From Elusimicrobiota bacterium (lineage in GTDB: Bacteria; Elusimicrobiota; Elusimicrobia; UBA1565; UBA9628): a DNA stretch of 17,363 bases. The stretch is from contig JAGWMT010000041.1 in NCBI GenBank assembly GCA_028871595.1, forward strand, positions 1-17,363, given 5' to 3'. A program made the position numbers and the translations under genes. Below, in pieces: positions 7,038 to 13,605 of this stretch (positions within the stretch are counted from its first letter, which is position 1; each line of letters starts with the position of its first letter). Under the pieces are notes generated by a model. That model did not search any database. It was given only the letters and a program-made list of their open reading frames with translations, and was not told the origin of the DNA.

Positions 7038-7066
7038 TTGAAATCGAATCTCAACAAGGGTATACT
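7038..7066 (+). promoter_or_regulatory. sigma-70-type promoter of feoAB, probably leaderless
   Basis: TTGAAA (7038-7043), a 17-bp spacer, then TATACT (7061-7066): 4/6 and 5/6 matches to consensus with ideal spacing. The -10 ends 7 nt before the ATG at 7074, so the predicted start site falls at 7073-7074 and leaves no untranslated leader. A loose dyad (TTGA ... TCAA, 7038-7054) covers the -35 and could bind an iron regulator. I see no canonical Fur box. Confidence 0.7.
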
Positions 7067-7073
7067 GTCCTGG

Positions 7074-7301
7074 ATGACGCTCGATCAGGTCGCGCTGCGG
7101 GTGCCGGTCCGGATCACGGGGTTCACCGCCCTGGACGAGTCCCAGCGCGCCCAGCTGTCCGGCCTGGGCCTGCGCGCCGGCGCCACGGTCACGAAGCTGA
7201 TGACCACCCCCTTGCGCGATCCGATCGAATGCCTGGTCGGTCCGCAGCTGCTGGCCTTGGAGCGGCGCCTGCTCGCCTTGATCCGCGTGGAGGCCGCGTG
7301 A
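7074..7301 (+). CDS. feoA: FeoA, small SH3-like protein of ferrous iron transport
   Basis: FeoA is a small cytoplasmic SH3-fold protein thought to work with FeoB in Fe(II) uptake. The 75-residue product contains VRITGF, LSGLGLRAGATVTKLMTTPLRDPIEC and LALERRLLALIRVE, which line up along the length of E. coli FeoA (75 residues). The ATG at 7074 gives this length. A TTG 36 nt upstream in the same frame coincides with the -35 box, so it cannot lie on the mRNA from that promoter. There is no Shine-Dalgarno sequence, consistent with a leaderless message. The stop overlaps the feoB start in GTGA. Confidence 0.93.
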   Translation: MTLDQVALRVPVRITGFTALDESQRAQLSGLGLRAGATVTKLMTTPLRDPIECLVGPQLLALERRLLALIRVEAA

Positions 7302-9277
7302 AGCGCGTGGTGGCGCTCGCCGGACGGCCGAACACCGGCAAGACCACCTTGTTCAACGCCCTGACCGGGATGCGCCAGAAGGTGGCCAATTTCGCGGGCT
7401 GCACGGTGGAGAAGGCCGTCGGCGAGGTCTCCCTCGAGGGCGAGGACATCGAGATCGTGGATCTTCCCGGGACTCATTCGCTGCTGCCCGACACCGAGGA
7501 CGAGAAGGTCGCCTTCCGGTTCCTGTCCGAGTGCGCCGACGACGGCACCGACCTGCAGATCCTGTGCGTGGGCGAGGCCAGCAACCTCTCCAACTGCCTG
7601 GCGCTCACCGCCGGGCTGAAGGCCGCGGGCTACCCGGTGGCCCTGGTCGTCAACATGATCGACGAGGCCCGGCAGAACGGGGTCGAGATCGACCCCGAGG
7701 CGCTGTCCGAGTCGCTGCACGTGCCCGTCGCGCTGGTCTCCGCGCGCCACGGCGAGGGCCTGGACGGCGTCCTGTCCTTGATGCGGCCCCACCCCCTGCG
7801 CGCCGACCTGTCCGGGGCGCTGGATTTCCGGAGCGCGTCCAAGCGCCGCCTGCGCGAGCTTCAGGAGAGCGCGATCGAGATCTCCGAGAAGGCGGCGCTG
7901 GCCGGAGTGACCTTGCCGCCGGGCGCGGTCCTGCCCACGGTGTCCCGCTCCATCCGCATCGACCGCGTCCTGATGCACCCCGTCGCCGGCCCGCTGATCC
8001 TGGCGGCGACCATGTTCCTTCTCTTCCAAGCGCTGTTCGCGTGGGCCAAGCCCGTCATGGACCTGCTCTCCGCGGCCTTGGCCGCCGCCGCCGAGCTCCT
8101 GCGCGCGCGCCTGCCGGCCGGGGTGATCTCCAGCCTGATCTGCGACGGGGCCATCCCCGGAGTTTCGGCCGTCGTGGTGTTCGTCCCGCAGATCGCCATC
8201 CTGTTCACCATGATCGGGGCCCTCGAGCACAGCGGCTACCTCCCCCGCGCCGGCTCCATGGTGGACCGCGCCTTGCGCCCGTTCGGTCTGGACGGCAAGG
8301 TCTTCATCCCCTTCCTGTCCGGCTTCGCCTGCGCCATTCCGGGCGTCATGGCCGCGCGCACCATCGCCAGCGAAAAGCGCCGCCTGGTGGCCATCCTGCT
8401 GACCCCGCTGATGACGTGTTCGGCGCGCCTCCCGGTGTACGCCTTGATCATCACCGCCTTCGTCCCGGCGACATTCCGGCCCTGGGGCTTGAACGGCCGC
8501 GGCGTGGTGATGGCCGGAATGTACGTGTTCGGGGTGGTCGTGGCCCTGCTCCTGGCATTGGCGCTCAAGTGGACGACGCTGTACGAGGCCTACCCGTCCC
8601 CCGTCACCGTGCTCCCTCCCTACCGCGTCCCCCGCGTCAAGGAATTGGCGCGCTACGTGTGGGCGCGCTGCTGGCACTTCGTCGGCCGCGCGGGCTACGT
8701 GATCTTCCTGGTCAGCATCGTGCTCTGGGCCATGGCCATGTTCCCGCGCGACGCCAAGGTGATCGACCCCCTGGACGCGGCCGTGGCCGCGGCCTCCGCC
8801 GAGGCCCCTTCACCCGCGCGCGACGCGCGCCTGGCGGAGCTTCAGCACAAGGCCGCCGCCGCGCGCATTGAAGGAAGCCTGCTGGGCATGACCGGGCACG
8901 CGGTGGAGCCGGTGTTCCGGCCCTTAGGCTGGGACTGGCGCGTGTCCGTGGCCGTGATGTCGTCGTTGGCCGCGCGCGAGGTGTTCGTCGGAACCTTGGG
9001 CACGATCTACGCCATGGGCCGCGAGGCGGGCTCCTCCGAGGGCCTGGTGCGCGCCCTGCGCGAGGCCAAGAAGCCCGACGGCTCCCCCCGCTACTCCGTC
9101 GCGACCGCCGCGGGCCTGCTGATCTTCTTCGCCCTGGCCCTGCAGTGCGTGTCCACCATCGCCATCGTCCGGCGCGAGACGGGCGGTTGGAAGTGGCCCG
9201 CCATCCAGTTCACGGGCTTCTTCATCCTCGCGTACTCGTTGTCCTTCGTCGCCGTGAAGCTGCTTTCCGGCGTCTAG
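7298..9277 (+). CDS. feoB: ferrous iron transport protein B
   Basis: FeoB is the inner-membrane Fe(II) transporter with an N-terminal GTPase-like domain. The 659-residue product (E. coli 773) shows G1 GRPNTGKT (residues 9-16), G2 Thr36 in GCTVEKA, G3 DLPG (55-58), G4 NMID (119-122) and a G5-like SAR (148-150). A linker and the membrane part follow with two Gate-type blocks. The conserved elements GFACAIPGVMAART and MTCSARLPVYALI contain the Cys residues often linked to the iron path, and SSLAAREVFVGTLGTIYA and FFALALQCVSTIAIVRRE come later. The start is GTG 7298, overlapping the feoA stop, with GGAGG about 5 nt upstream. No FeoC follows; the next gene on this strand is far away. Confidence 0.97.
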   Translation: MKRVVALAGRPNTGKTTLFNALTGMRQKVANFAGCTVEKAVGEVSLEGEDIEIVDLPGTHSLLPDTEDEKVAFRFLSECADDGTDLQILCVGEASNLSNCLALTAGLKAAGYPVALVVNMIDEARQNGVEIDPEALSESLHVPVALVSARHGEGLDGVLSLMRPHPLRADLSGALDFRSASKRRLRELQESAIEISEKAALAGVTLPPGAVLPTVSRSIRIDRVLMHPVAGPLILAATMFLLFQALFAWAKPVMDLLSAALAAAAELLRARLPAGVISSLICDGAIPGVSAVVVFVPQIAILFTMIGALEHSGYLPRAGSMVDRALRPFGLDGKVFIPFLSGFACAIPGVMAARTIASEKRRLVAILLTPLMTCSARLPVYALIITAFVPATFRPWGLNGRGVVMAGMYVFGVVVALLLALALKWTTLYEAYPSPVTVLPPYRVPRVKELARYVWARCWHFVGRAGYVIFLVSIVLWAMAMFPRDAKVIDPLDAAVAAASAEAPSPARDARLAELQHKAAAARIEGSLLGMTGHAVEPVFRPLGWDWRVSVAVMSSLAAREVFVGTLGTIYAMGREAGSSEGLVRALREAKKPDGSPRYSVATAAGLLIFFALALQCVSTIAIVRRETGGWKWPAIQFTGFFILAYSLSFVAVKLLSGV

Positions 9278-9300
9278 GGCCCCGGAATCCCCTCCGGGCC
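9278..9300 (+). terminator. GC-rich hairpin just after feoB
   Basis: GGCCCCGGA and TCCGGGCC pair with one bulged C around a 6-nt loop, starting directly after the feoB stop. The downstream sequence (TCTCTCC, then TTCATCTCTTT) is pyrimidine-rich but not a clean U-run. It is therefore a weak or imperfect intrinsic terminator candidate for the convergent feoB/serC gap. Confidence 0.45.
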
Positions 9301-9308
9301 TCTCTCCA

Positions 9309-9334
9309 AATTCATCTCTTTAAAGTGATGAATT
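9309..9334. repeat. 26-bp AT-rich palindrome between feoB and serC
   Basis: Arms AATTCATC (9309-9316) and GATGAATT (9327-9334) surround CTTTAAAG (9318-9325), itself a palindrome. Twelve of 13 positions pair, with one T/T mismatch (9317/9326). It is strikingly AT-rich for this genome and lies between convergent genes. It could be a protein-binding dyad or a transcript-end structure. Confidence 0.6.
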
Positions 9335-9379
9335 CCGACAAGGTGGAACGTCCTCATTGAACATGAAGTGATTGCGTTT

Positions 9380-10471
9380 TCAGCCTTTCCGCTTGGCGAA
9401 GTCTTCCAGGAAGGACACGAGCGTGTTCACGTTCTCGGGCGACACCGCGTTGTACAGCGACGCGCGCACGCCGCCGGCGGAGCGGTGGCCCTTGAGGCCG
9501 GTCATGCCGGCCTTCTCGGCCTCCGCGCACAGCGCGTCGTCGAGCTCCGGCGCGGGCGTCCGGAAGACGACGTTCATCCGGGAGCGCGCGGCTTTCTCCA
9601 CCGGCGCCTTGTAGAAGCCGGAGAGGCGGTCCAGCGCGCCGTACAGCGCGTCGGCCTTGGCCTTGTTGCGGGCCGCCATGCCGGCGGCGCCGCCGTTGGC
9701 CTTGATCCACTTCAGGTTCAGGCCGAACAGGTAGATGGCCAAGGTCGGCGGGGTGTGGTAGAGGGAGTTGGCGTCCAGGTGCTTCTGGTAGCGCAGGATG
9801 TCGGGGATGTCGGTCCGGGACTCCTTGAGCCAGTCCTTATTCACGGCCACCACGGTGAGGCCCGACGGTCCCAGGTTCTTCTGGGCTCCGGCGTAGATCA
9901 GCGCGTGCTTGGCCGCGTCCACCGGGCGCGACAGGATGTCGGAGCTCATGTCCGACACCAGCGGGCGGCCCTTCGCATCGGGCAGCGCGTGCCACTGGGT
10001 CCCGAAGATGGTGTTGTTCGAGGTCATGTGGACGTAGGCGGCCGCCGGGTCCACGGCGATCTCCTCGGGCTTGGGCAGGCGCAGGTAGACCTTGTCGGCG
10101 CCCGCGCTGTCGGCGGCCTTGCGGACGGTTCCCACCTTGCCCGCCTCGGAGAAGGCGATCTTGGCCCAATGGCCGGTGACCAGGTAGTCGGCCGACTTGC
10201 CCGCGGGCAGGAAGTTCAGCGGGAGCATGGCGAACTGCAGGCTGGCGCCGCCCTGGAGCAGAAGCACCCCGTAAGTGGCCGGCAGGCCCAGCAATTCGGC
10301 GAACAGGGCGACGGCCTCCTGGTGCACGGCCTCGTACGCCTTGCCGCGGTGGCTGTGCTCCATGATGGACATGCCGGTGCCGCCGAATTCGACGAGCTCC
10401 TTCTGCGCGGCCTCCAGGACCGGCAGCGGCAGACCGGCGGGGCCGGCGTTGAAATTGATCTTGCGCGTCAT
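9380..10471 (-). CDS. serC: phosphoserine aminotransferase
   Basis: SerC is a PLP enzyme that transaminates 3-phosphohydroxypyruvate with glutamate to phosphoserine (serine synthesis), and acts similarly in pyridoxal phosphate synthesis. The 363-residue protein (E. coli 362) starts MTRKINFNAGPAGLP, the family hallmark. It has SIMEHSHRGK, LLQGGASLQF, VHMTSNNTIFGTQW, SDMSSDILSRP and the PLP lysine at 198 in IYAGAQKNLGPSG. The C-terminus has GLKGHRSAGGVRASLYNA. It is the last gene of the five-gene - strand unit. Its ATG overlaps the preceding stop (ATGA), and AGGAG lies about 7 nt upstream. No serA or serB is nearby. Confidence 0.97.
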   Translation of the reverse strand: MTRKINFNAGPAGLPLPVLEAAQKELVEFGGTGMSIMEHSHRGKAYEAVHQEAVALFAELLGLPATYGVLLLQGGASLQFAMLPLNFLPAGKSADYLVTGHWAKIAFSEAGKVGTVRKAADSAGADKVYLRLPKPEEIAVDPAAAYVHMTSNNTIFGTQWHALPDAKGRPLVSDMSSDILSRPVDAAKHALIYAGAQKNLGPSGLTVVAVNKDWLKESRTDIPDILRYQKHLDANSLYHTPPTLAIYLFGLNLKWIKANGGAAGMAARNKAKADALYGALDRLSGFYKAPVEKAARSRMNVVFRTPAPELDDALCAEAEKAGMTGLKGHRSAGGVRASLYNAVSPENVNTLVSFLEDFAKRKG

Positions 10472-11892
10472 TTGGACTCCTGGAGCAGCCGGGCGGCGGC
10501 GCCGACGAGGATCTTCGTCGCCGACGGCCCGATCGAGTTGGTTTCTTCGTAGTGATTGCCCGGAAGCCGGGGCAGCATGGACTTCGTCGGGCTCACCTTG
10601 AAATCGTAGGTCGGCATGACGTAGCCCAACTCGTCGTTGGCCAGGCCCACCAGCATCGGCGCCCGGGCCTTCACGAGCTCCCGCAGGTAGGGGCCTTTCG
10701 GGGCCTTCGCGAGGTCCGGCGGATTGGGATTTCCCGGGGTGATCACGGGCCTCCCGAAGGCAAACCGTCCGTCGTAGCCGCCGAGCGCCAGTTCGGGGAA
10801 TATCTCGGCGGGCATGCCCAAGAGCCGCGCCGGGCCGATGTCCAGGACCGACACCTCGGTCTCGACATACGGTTCGTTGGATTCATTCAGGCCCCACAAT
10901 AATTGGCGCAGGGCCAAGGTCCACCGTTTGTAGCCCGCCAGGGGCACGCCGTCGGCGGCGTACAGCTTGTGGCCGAAAACCAGAGCGAAGAGAAAGAGAC
11001 GATACCGCGAGTTCTCCACCGGCACCCGGACGAACTCCGATCGGTACGACAGCGGGCGCGACGGCGCGGACGCGGTCTTCAGGGCCAAGGCCGCGTCGGC
11101 CACGGTCCGGCCCACGCGGTCGGCCTCATAGAAATTATCGGCCTTGATGTCCGGCGTCATCAATCCGCCGATCATGCCGTTCAGAAAGAGGCAGGCGCCG
11201 CCGGTTTTCTCCTCCACGCGCGCGCACAGCGGTCCCGGGTAGTCGGCGGTGATCAGGCGGTTGGAGGGCCCCAGAACCTCCGGGTGGCAGGACCAGTTCA
11301 CGACGGTCGCCACGGTCTTACCGTCCGGGGCGGTGAGACGCAGGACGCCCAGGTCGGGGTCGATGACGATGGGGTCCCGGGAGTCGCGGCACAGCCCGGT
11401 CGGATTCAACTCGCCGCGCGCGCCGGCCGCCTTCACTGGGCGCAACTGGCTTTCCAGGAGCTTCAGCGCGTCCGCGACCTTGCGCTTGAGGCGAGCGTGA
11501 TAGGCCGGGTTGATGCCGGAGACGCCGATCATCGGGCCCCACAGGCCCAAGGTGTCGGGCCCGCTATGGGTGTGCGTGGAGGCCAGGAAGAGCGAGCGCC
11601 CCGGGACGTCGAAGCCGGCCAGGCGCCGCAGGTCCGCCACGTCGTTGCGGGTGAAGCCCAACAGGTCCAGGCCCACGACGGCGACGGTGGTCTTCCCCTC
11701 GCGCAGGAGAAGCAGGCGGGCGTACAGCGGATCGTGGATTCCCTCGGGCTTGCGCCCCACGGCGCCGAACCCGGCCATCAGGACCTTCTCGGTCTTGAGG
11801 TCCGGGGAGATGTCCACCTTGGCGGCGGCGGCCTCCAGCGCGGCGGCGGGCCGGGCCAGGATCAGGGAGAGGAGAGCCGGGAGAAGCCTCAT
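10468..11892 (-). CDS. secreted neutral/alkaline ceramidase-family protein
   Basis: A 474-residue protein with a signal peptide (about residues 1-18, MRLLPALLSLILARPAAA) and the neutral ceramidase N-terminal fold. The zinc ligands of that family are visible: STHTHSGPD (His107/His109), NWSCHPEVLG (His203), MPAEIFPE (Glu363) and ELGYVMPTYDF (Tyr424 or Tyr429). HYEETNSIGP near residue 447 is also typical. The catalytic-serine loop of known ceramidases (GDVSPN) is replaced by NGMIGGLMTPD (residues 238-248), so real ceramidase activity is doubtful; many bacterial relatives are hydrolases of unknown substrate. The gene overlaps the response regulator gene upstream and serC downstream, both in ATGA. 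Confidence 0.85.
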   Translation of the reverse strand: MRLLPALLSLILARPAAALEAAAAKVDISPDLKTEKVLMAGFGAVGRKPEGIHDPLYARLLLLREGKTTVAVVGLDLLGFTRNDVADLRRLAGFDVPGRSLFLASTHTHSGPDTLGLWGPMIGVSGINPAYHARLKRKVADALKLLESQLRPVKAAGARGELNPTGLCRDSRDPIVIDPDLGVLRLTAPDGKTVATVVNWSCHPEVLGPSNRLITADYPGPLCARVEEKTGGACLFLNGMIGGLMTPDIKADNFYEADRVGRTVADAALALKTASAPSRPLSYRSEFVRVPVENSRYRLFLFALVFGHKLYAADGVPLAGYKRWTLALRQLLWGLNESNEPYVETEVSVLDIGPARLLGMPAEIFPELALGGYDGRFAFGRPVITPGNPNPPDLAKAPKGPYLRELVKARAPMLVGLANDELGYVMPTYDFKVSPTKSMLPRLPGNHYEETNSIGPSATKILVGAAARLLQESK

Positions 11893-12257
11893 GGCAGGGC
11901 CAGTACCTTGGCGATCTTTTTAAAGAGCCGCTCGGAGTCGAACGGCTTGATCAGGTAGTCGTCGGCGCCCGAGGCGAAGGCGGTCTCCACGTCCCCGCCG
12001 CGGCCCAGGCCCGTGACCATCACGACCTTGATCTTGGCGGTTTTCTCCTCTTGGCGGATCAGCTTGCAGACGTCGAATCCCGAAAGGCGCGGGAGCATCA
12101 CGTCCAGCAGGATCAGCTCGGGGAGCTCCTTGCGGATGCGCGTCAGGGCGTCGGCGCCGTCGTTGACCATGGAGACCTTGTGGCCCTTGGCGGCGAGCAG
12201 GGCGGCCAGGTTCTCCGCGATGTCCATCTCGTCCTCGACGATCATGATCCGGGCCAT
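11889..12257 (-). CDS. single-domain response regulator (CheY-like receiver)
   Basis: A 122-residue stand-alone receiver domain with no output domain. It begins MARIMIVEDEMDIAENL, giving the acidic pair Glu8/Asp9. The phosphoacceptor is Asp52 in LILLDVMLPRLSGFDV, the switch Thr is 82 in VVMVTGLG, and the invariant Lys is 104 in DYLIKPFDSERL. With no DNA-binding part it probably acts by protein contact or within a phosphorelay. The ATG at 12257 is chosen because it gives a complete receiver, overlaps the kinase stop in ATGA and has GGAGGGG about 8 nt upstream. The frame is open further but would run through the kinase gene. The upstream histidine kinase gene is the obvious partner. Confidence 0.95.
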   Translation of the reverse strand: MARIMIVEDEMDIAENLAALLAAKGHKVSMVNDGADALTRIRKELPELILLDVMLPRLSGFDVCKLIRQEEKTAKIKVVMVTGLGRGGDVETAFASGADDYLIKPFDSERLFKKIAKVLALP

Positions 12258-13039
12258 CAGGATTTCCCCTCCACGGGCGCCGTCAAGGTCAGCCGCGACA
12301 GGCCCTTGGCGTCCACCGCGAAGGTCAGGTCTCCGTCCAGGCGGCGCATCACCGCCCGCACCAATCCCAGTCCCAGCCCGGTGGCGGCCAGCTGCTGGTC
12401 GGCGCGCTTGCGGGCCGGATAGAAGACCTCCAGGCTCTCCTCCGTCTGCGCGGCGGTCAGGGGCTTGCCGACGTACTCGATCTCGAAGGCCACGGCGGCT
12501 CCGCGGACCTCGGCGCGCAGGCGCACCGGACCGGACACGCGGAACTTGCGGGCGTGGAACAGGGCGCTGGACAGGCAGCGGGCGGCGCGGTCGGGGTCGG
12601 TGCGCACCGGGGGCAGCCCCTCCGGGACGTCCACGGCCAGCTCGATGTTGGCGTAGGCGAAGCCGCGGCGCAGGGAGGCGAGCGCCTCCTCGGCGATCTC
12701 GCGGGGGACCGCCGCGCCGATGTTCAGGTGCAGTTCGCGGTGGAGCTCCATGTGCACCAGGTCGCGGATCTCCCCCACCAGGCCGTTCATTCGCCCCACC
12801 TGGTCGCGCGTCAGTTCGATCCATTTCAACTGATCGGGCGGGACGTCGCCGAAGACGCCCGACAGCAGGTTGATGACCGTCATGTTGACCGCGGTGACGG
12901 GGGTGTTGAGCTCGTGCATGGCGAAGGAGAACAGGCGCCCGTAGCGCTGGGTGCGCTCGGCCGCGATACGCCGGGCGGCGAAACCGGCGGCGGCCGCGCC
13001 CGTCAGAGCGCCGGCGACGAACGCCGCCGCGAGGATCAT
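12257..13039 (-). CDS. membrane histidine kinase with degenerate ATPase domain
   Basis: A 260-residue protein with one N-terminal membrane helix (MILAAAFVAGALTGAAAAGF) and no periplasmic sensor domain. The dimerisation/phosphoacceptor region contains FAMHELNTPVTAVN with His42. The HATPase-like part keeps a good G2 box (ATGLGLGLVRAVMRRLDG, residues 219-236). The N-box that should read like NLLSNALKF reads CLSSALFHARKF, with His162 where the key Asn is expected. The G1 box (DxGxG) reads IEYVGKPL, with Tyr189 for Asp. ATP binding may be impaired. The start at 13039 begins the membrane helix and lies 4 nt after the stop of the carbonic anhydrase-like gene; an in-frame ATG at 13111 would lie within that gene. 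It overlaps the response regulator gene in ATGA. Confidence 0.88.
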   Translation of the reverse strand: MILAAAFVAGALTGAAAAGFAARRIAAERTQRYGRLFSFAMHELNTPVTAVNMTVINLLSGVFGDVPPDQLKWIELTRDQVGRMNGLVGEIRDLVHMELHRELHLNIGAAVPREIAEEALASLRRGFAYANIELAVDVPEGLPPVRTDPDRAARCLSSALFHARKFRVSGPVRLRAEVRGAAVAFEIEYVGKPLTAAQTEESLEVFYPARKRADQQLAATGLGLGLVRAVMRRLDGDLTFAVDAKGLSRLTLTAPVEGKS

Positions 13040-13043
13040 GGCG

Positions 13044-13568
13044 TCAGCGCCCGAAGACCGCGCGCTCGGTGCGCGCGTGGGCCTTGGCCAGGGCGCGGTA
13101 GGAGCGCTCACTGGCGGCCAGCATGCGGATCTCCGCGGGCTTCAAGCGGCGCACGACCTTGGCCGGCGCTCCCAATACCAAGGAGCGGGGCGGGATCTTC
13201 ATGCCGGCGGTGACCAGCGCTCCGGCGCCGATCAGGCACTCCGCGCCGATCACGGACTCCATCAGGATGGCGCCCATCCCGATCAGGCAGCGGTCGCCGA
13301 CGCGCGTCCCGTGCAGGATGGCGCGGTGGCCCACGGTGACGCCCTTGCCGACGATCGTGGGATGCCCGTCGCGGGTGTGGATGACGGTGAGGTCCTGGAC
13401 GTTGGAGCCCGCGCCGATGACGATCCGGTCGATGTCGCCGCGCAGGACACAGCCCGGCCAGACCGAGGAGCCCTCGGCCAAGGTCACCCGGCCGATGAGT
13501 TCCGCCGAATCGTGGACGAAAGCGGTCGGGTGCAGTTGGGGACGGGCGCCTTCGAAGGATCGGATCAT
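13044..13568 (-). CDS. gamma-carbonic anhydrase-like hexapeptide-repeat protein
   Basis: A 174-residue left-handed beta-helix protein of the YrdA/PaaY/gamma-carbonic anhydrase group. Hexapeptide repeats run from about residue 18 to 125 (for example IGRVTLAEGSSVWPGCVLRGD and IGAGSNVQDLTVIH). The three zinc histidines are His64 (VIHT), His81 and His86 (VGHRAILHG). A conserved LGAPAKVVRRL and a C-terminal helix follow. YrdA-type proteins bind zinc, but many show little carbonic anhydrase activity, so the reaction is uncertain. It is the first gene of the five-gene - strand unit. Its ATG is preceded by a strong promoter whose -10 ends 7 nt upstream, and no Shine-Dalgarno is visible. nadB starts 37 nt away on the other strand. 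Confidence 0.93.
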   Translation of the reverse strand: MIRSFEGARPQLHPTAFVHDSAELIGRVTLAEGSSVWPGCVLRGDIDRIVIGAGSNVQDLTVIHTRDGHPTIVGKGVTVGHRAILHGTRVGDRCLIGMGAILMESVIGAECLIGAGALVTAGMKIPPRSLVLGAPAKVVRRLKPAEIRMLAASERSYRALAKAHARTERAVFGR

Positions 13569-13569
13569 T

Positions 13570-13578
13570 TGTTAGAAT
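13570..13578 (+). promoter_or_regulatory. candidate extended -10 promoter of nadB
   Basis: TGTTAGAAT on the + strand is an extended -10 (TGn plus TAGAAT). Only a weak -35-like TTCGAA at 13551-13556 lies 16 bp upstream. The predicted start near 13585 gives a leader of about 20 nt with no Shine-Dalgarno sequence. It overlaps the -10 of the divergent carbonic anhydrase-like gene. Confidence 0.45.
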
Positions 13579-13604
13579 CTAGCACTCCTCAACCACCCTT
13601 TCAA
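13576..13604 (-). promoter_or_regulatory. sigma-70-type promoter of the five-gene - strand unit, probably leaderless
   Basis: On the - strand: TTGAAA (13604-13599), exactly 17 bp, then TAGATT (13581-13576). The -10 ends 7 nt before the ATG at 13568, the same geometry and the same -35 hexamer as the feoA promoter. The start site is predicted at or next to the A of the ATG. Confidence 0.7.
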
Positions 13605-13605
13605 C

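Noticed and set aside
5881..7041. Long + strand frame across the TPR gene
   Set aside because: Antisense shadow; the - strand frame shows regular TPR periodicity.
7085..8677. Long - strand frame opposite feoAB
   Set aside because: Gln/Gly/His-rich shadow without motifs; FeoB is unmistakable on the + strand.
12258..12824. Extended start for the response regulator
   Set aside because: The extra N-terminal part is the kinase gene read in another frame; the receiver is complete from 12257.
13040..13111. Extended start for the histidine kinase
   Set aside because: Would place 24 Pro/Ala/Arg residues inside the carbonic anhydrase-like gene ahead of a natural membrane-helix start.
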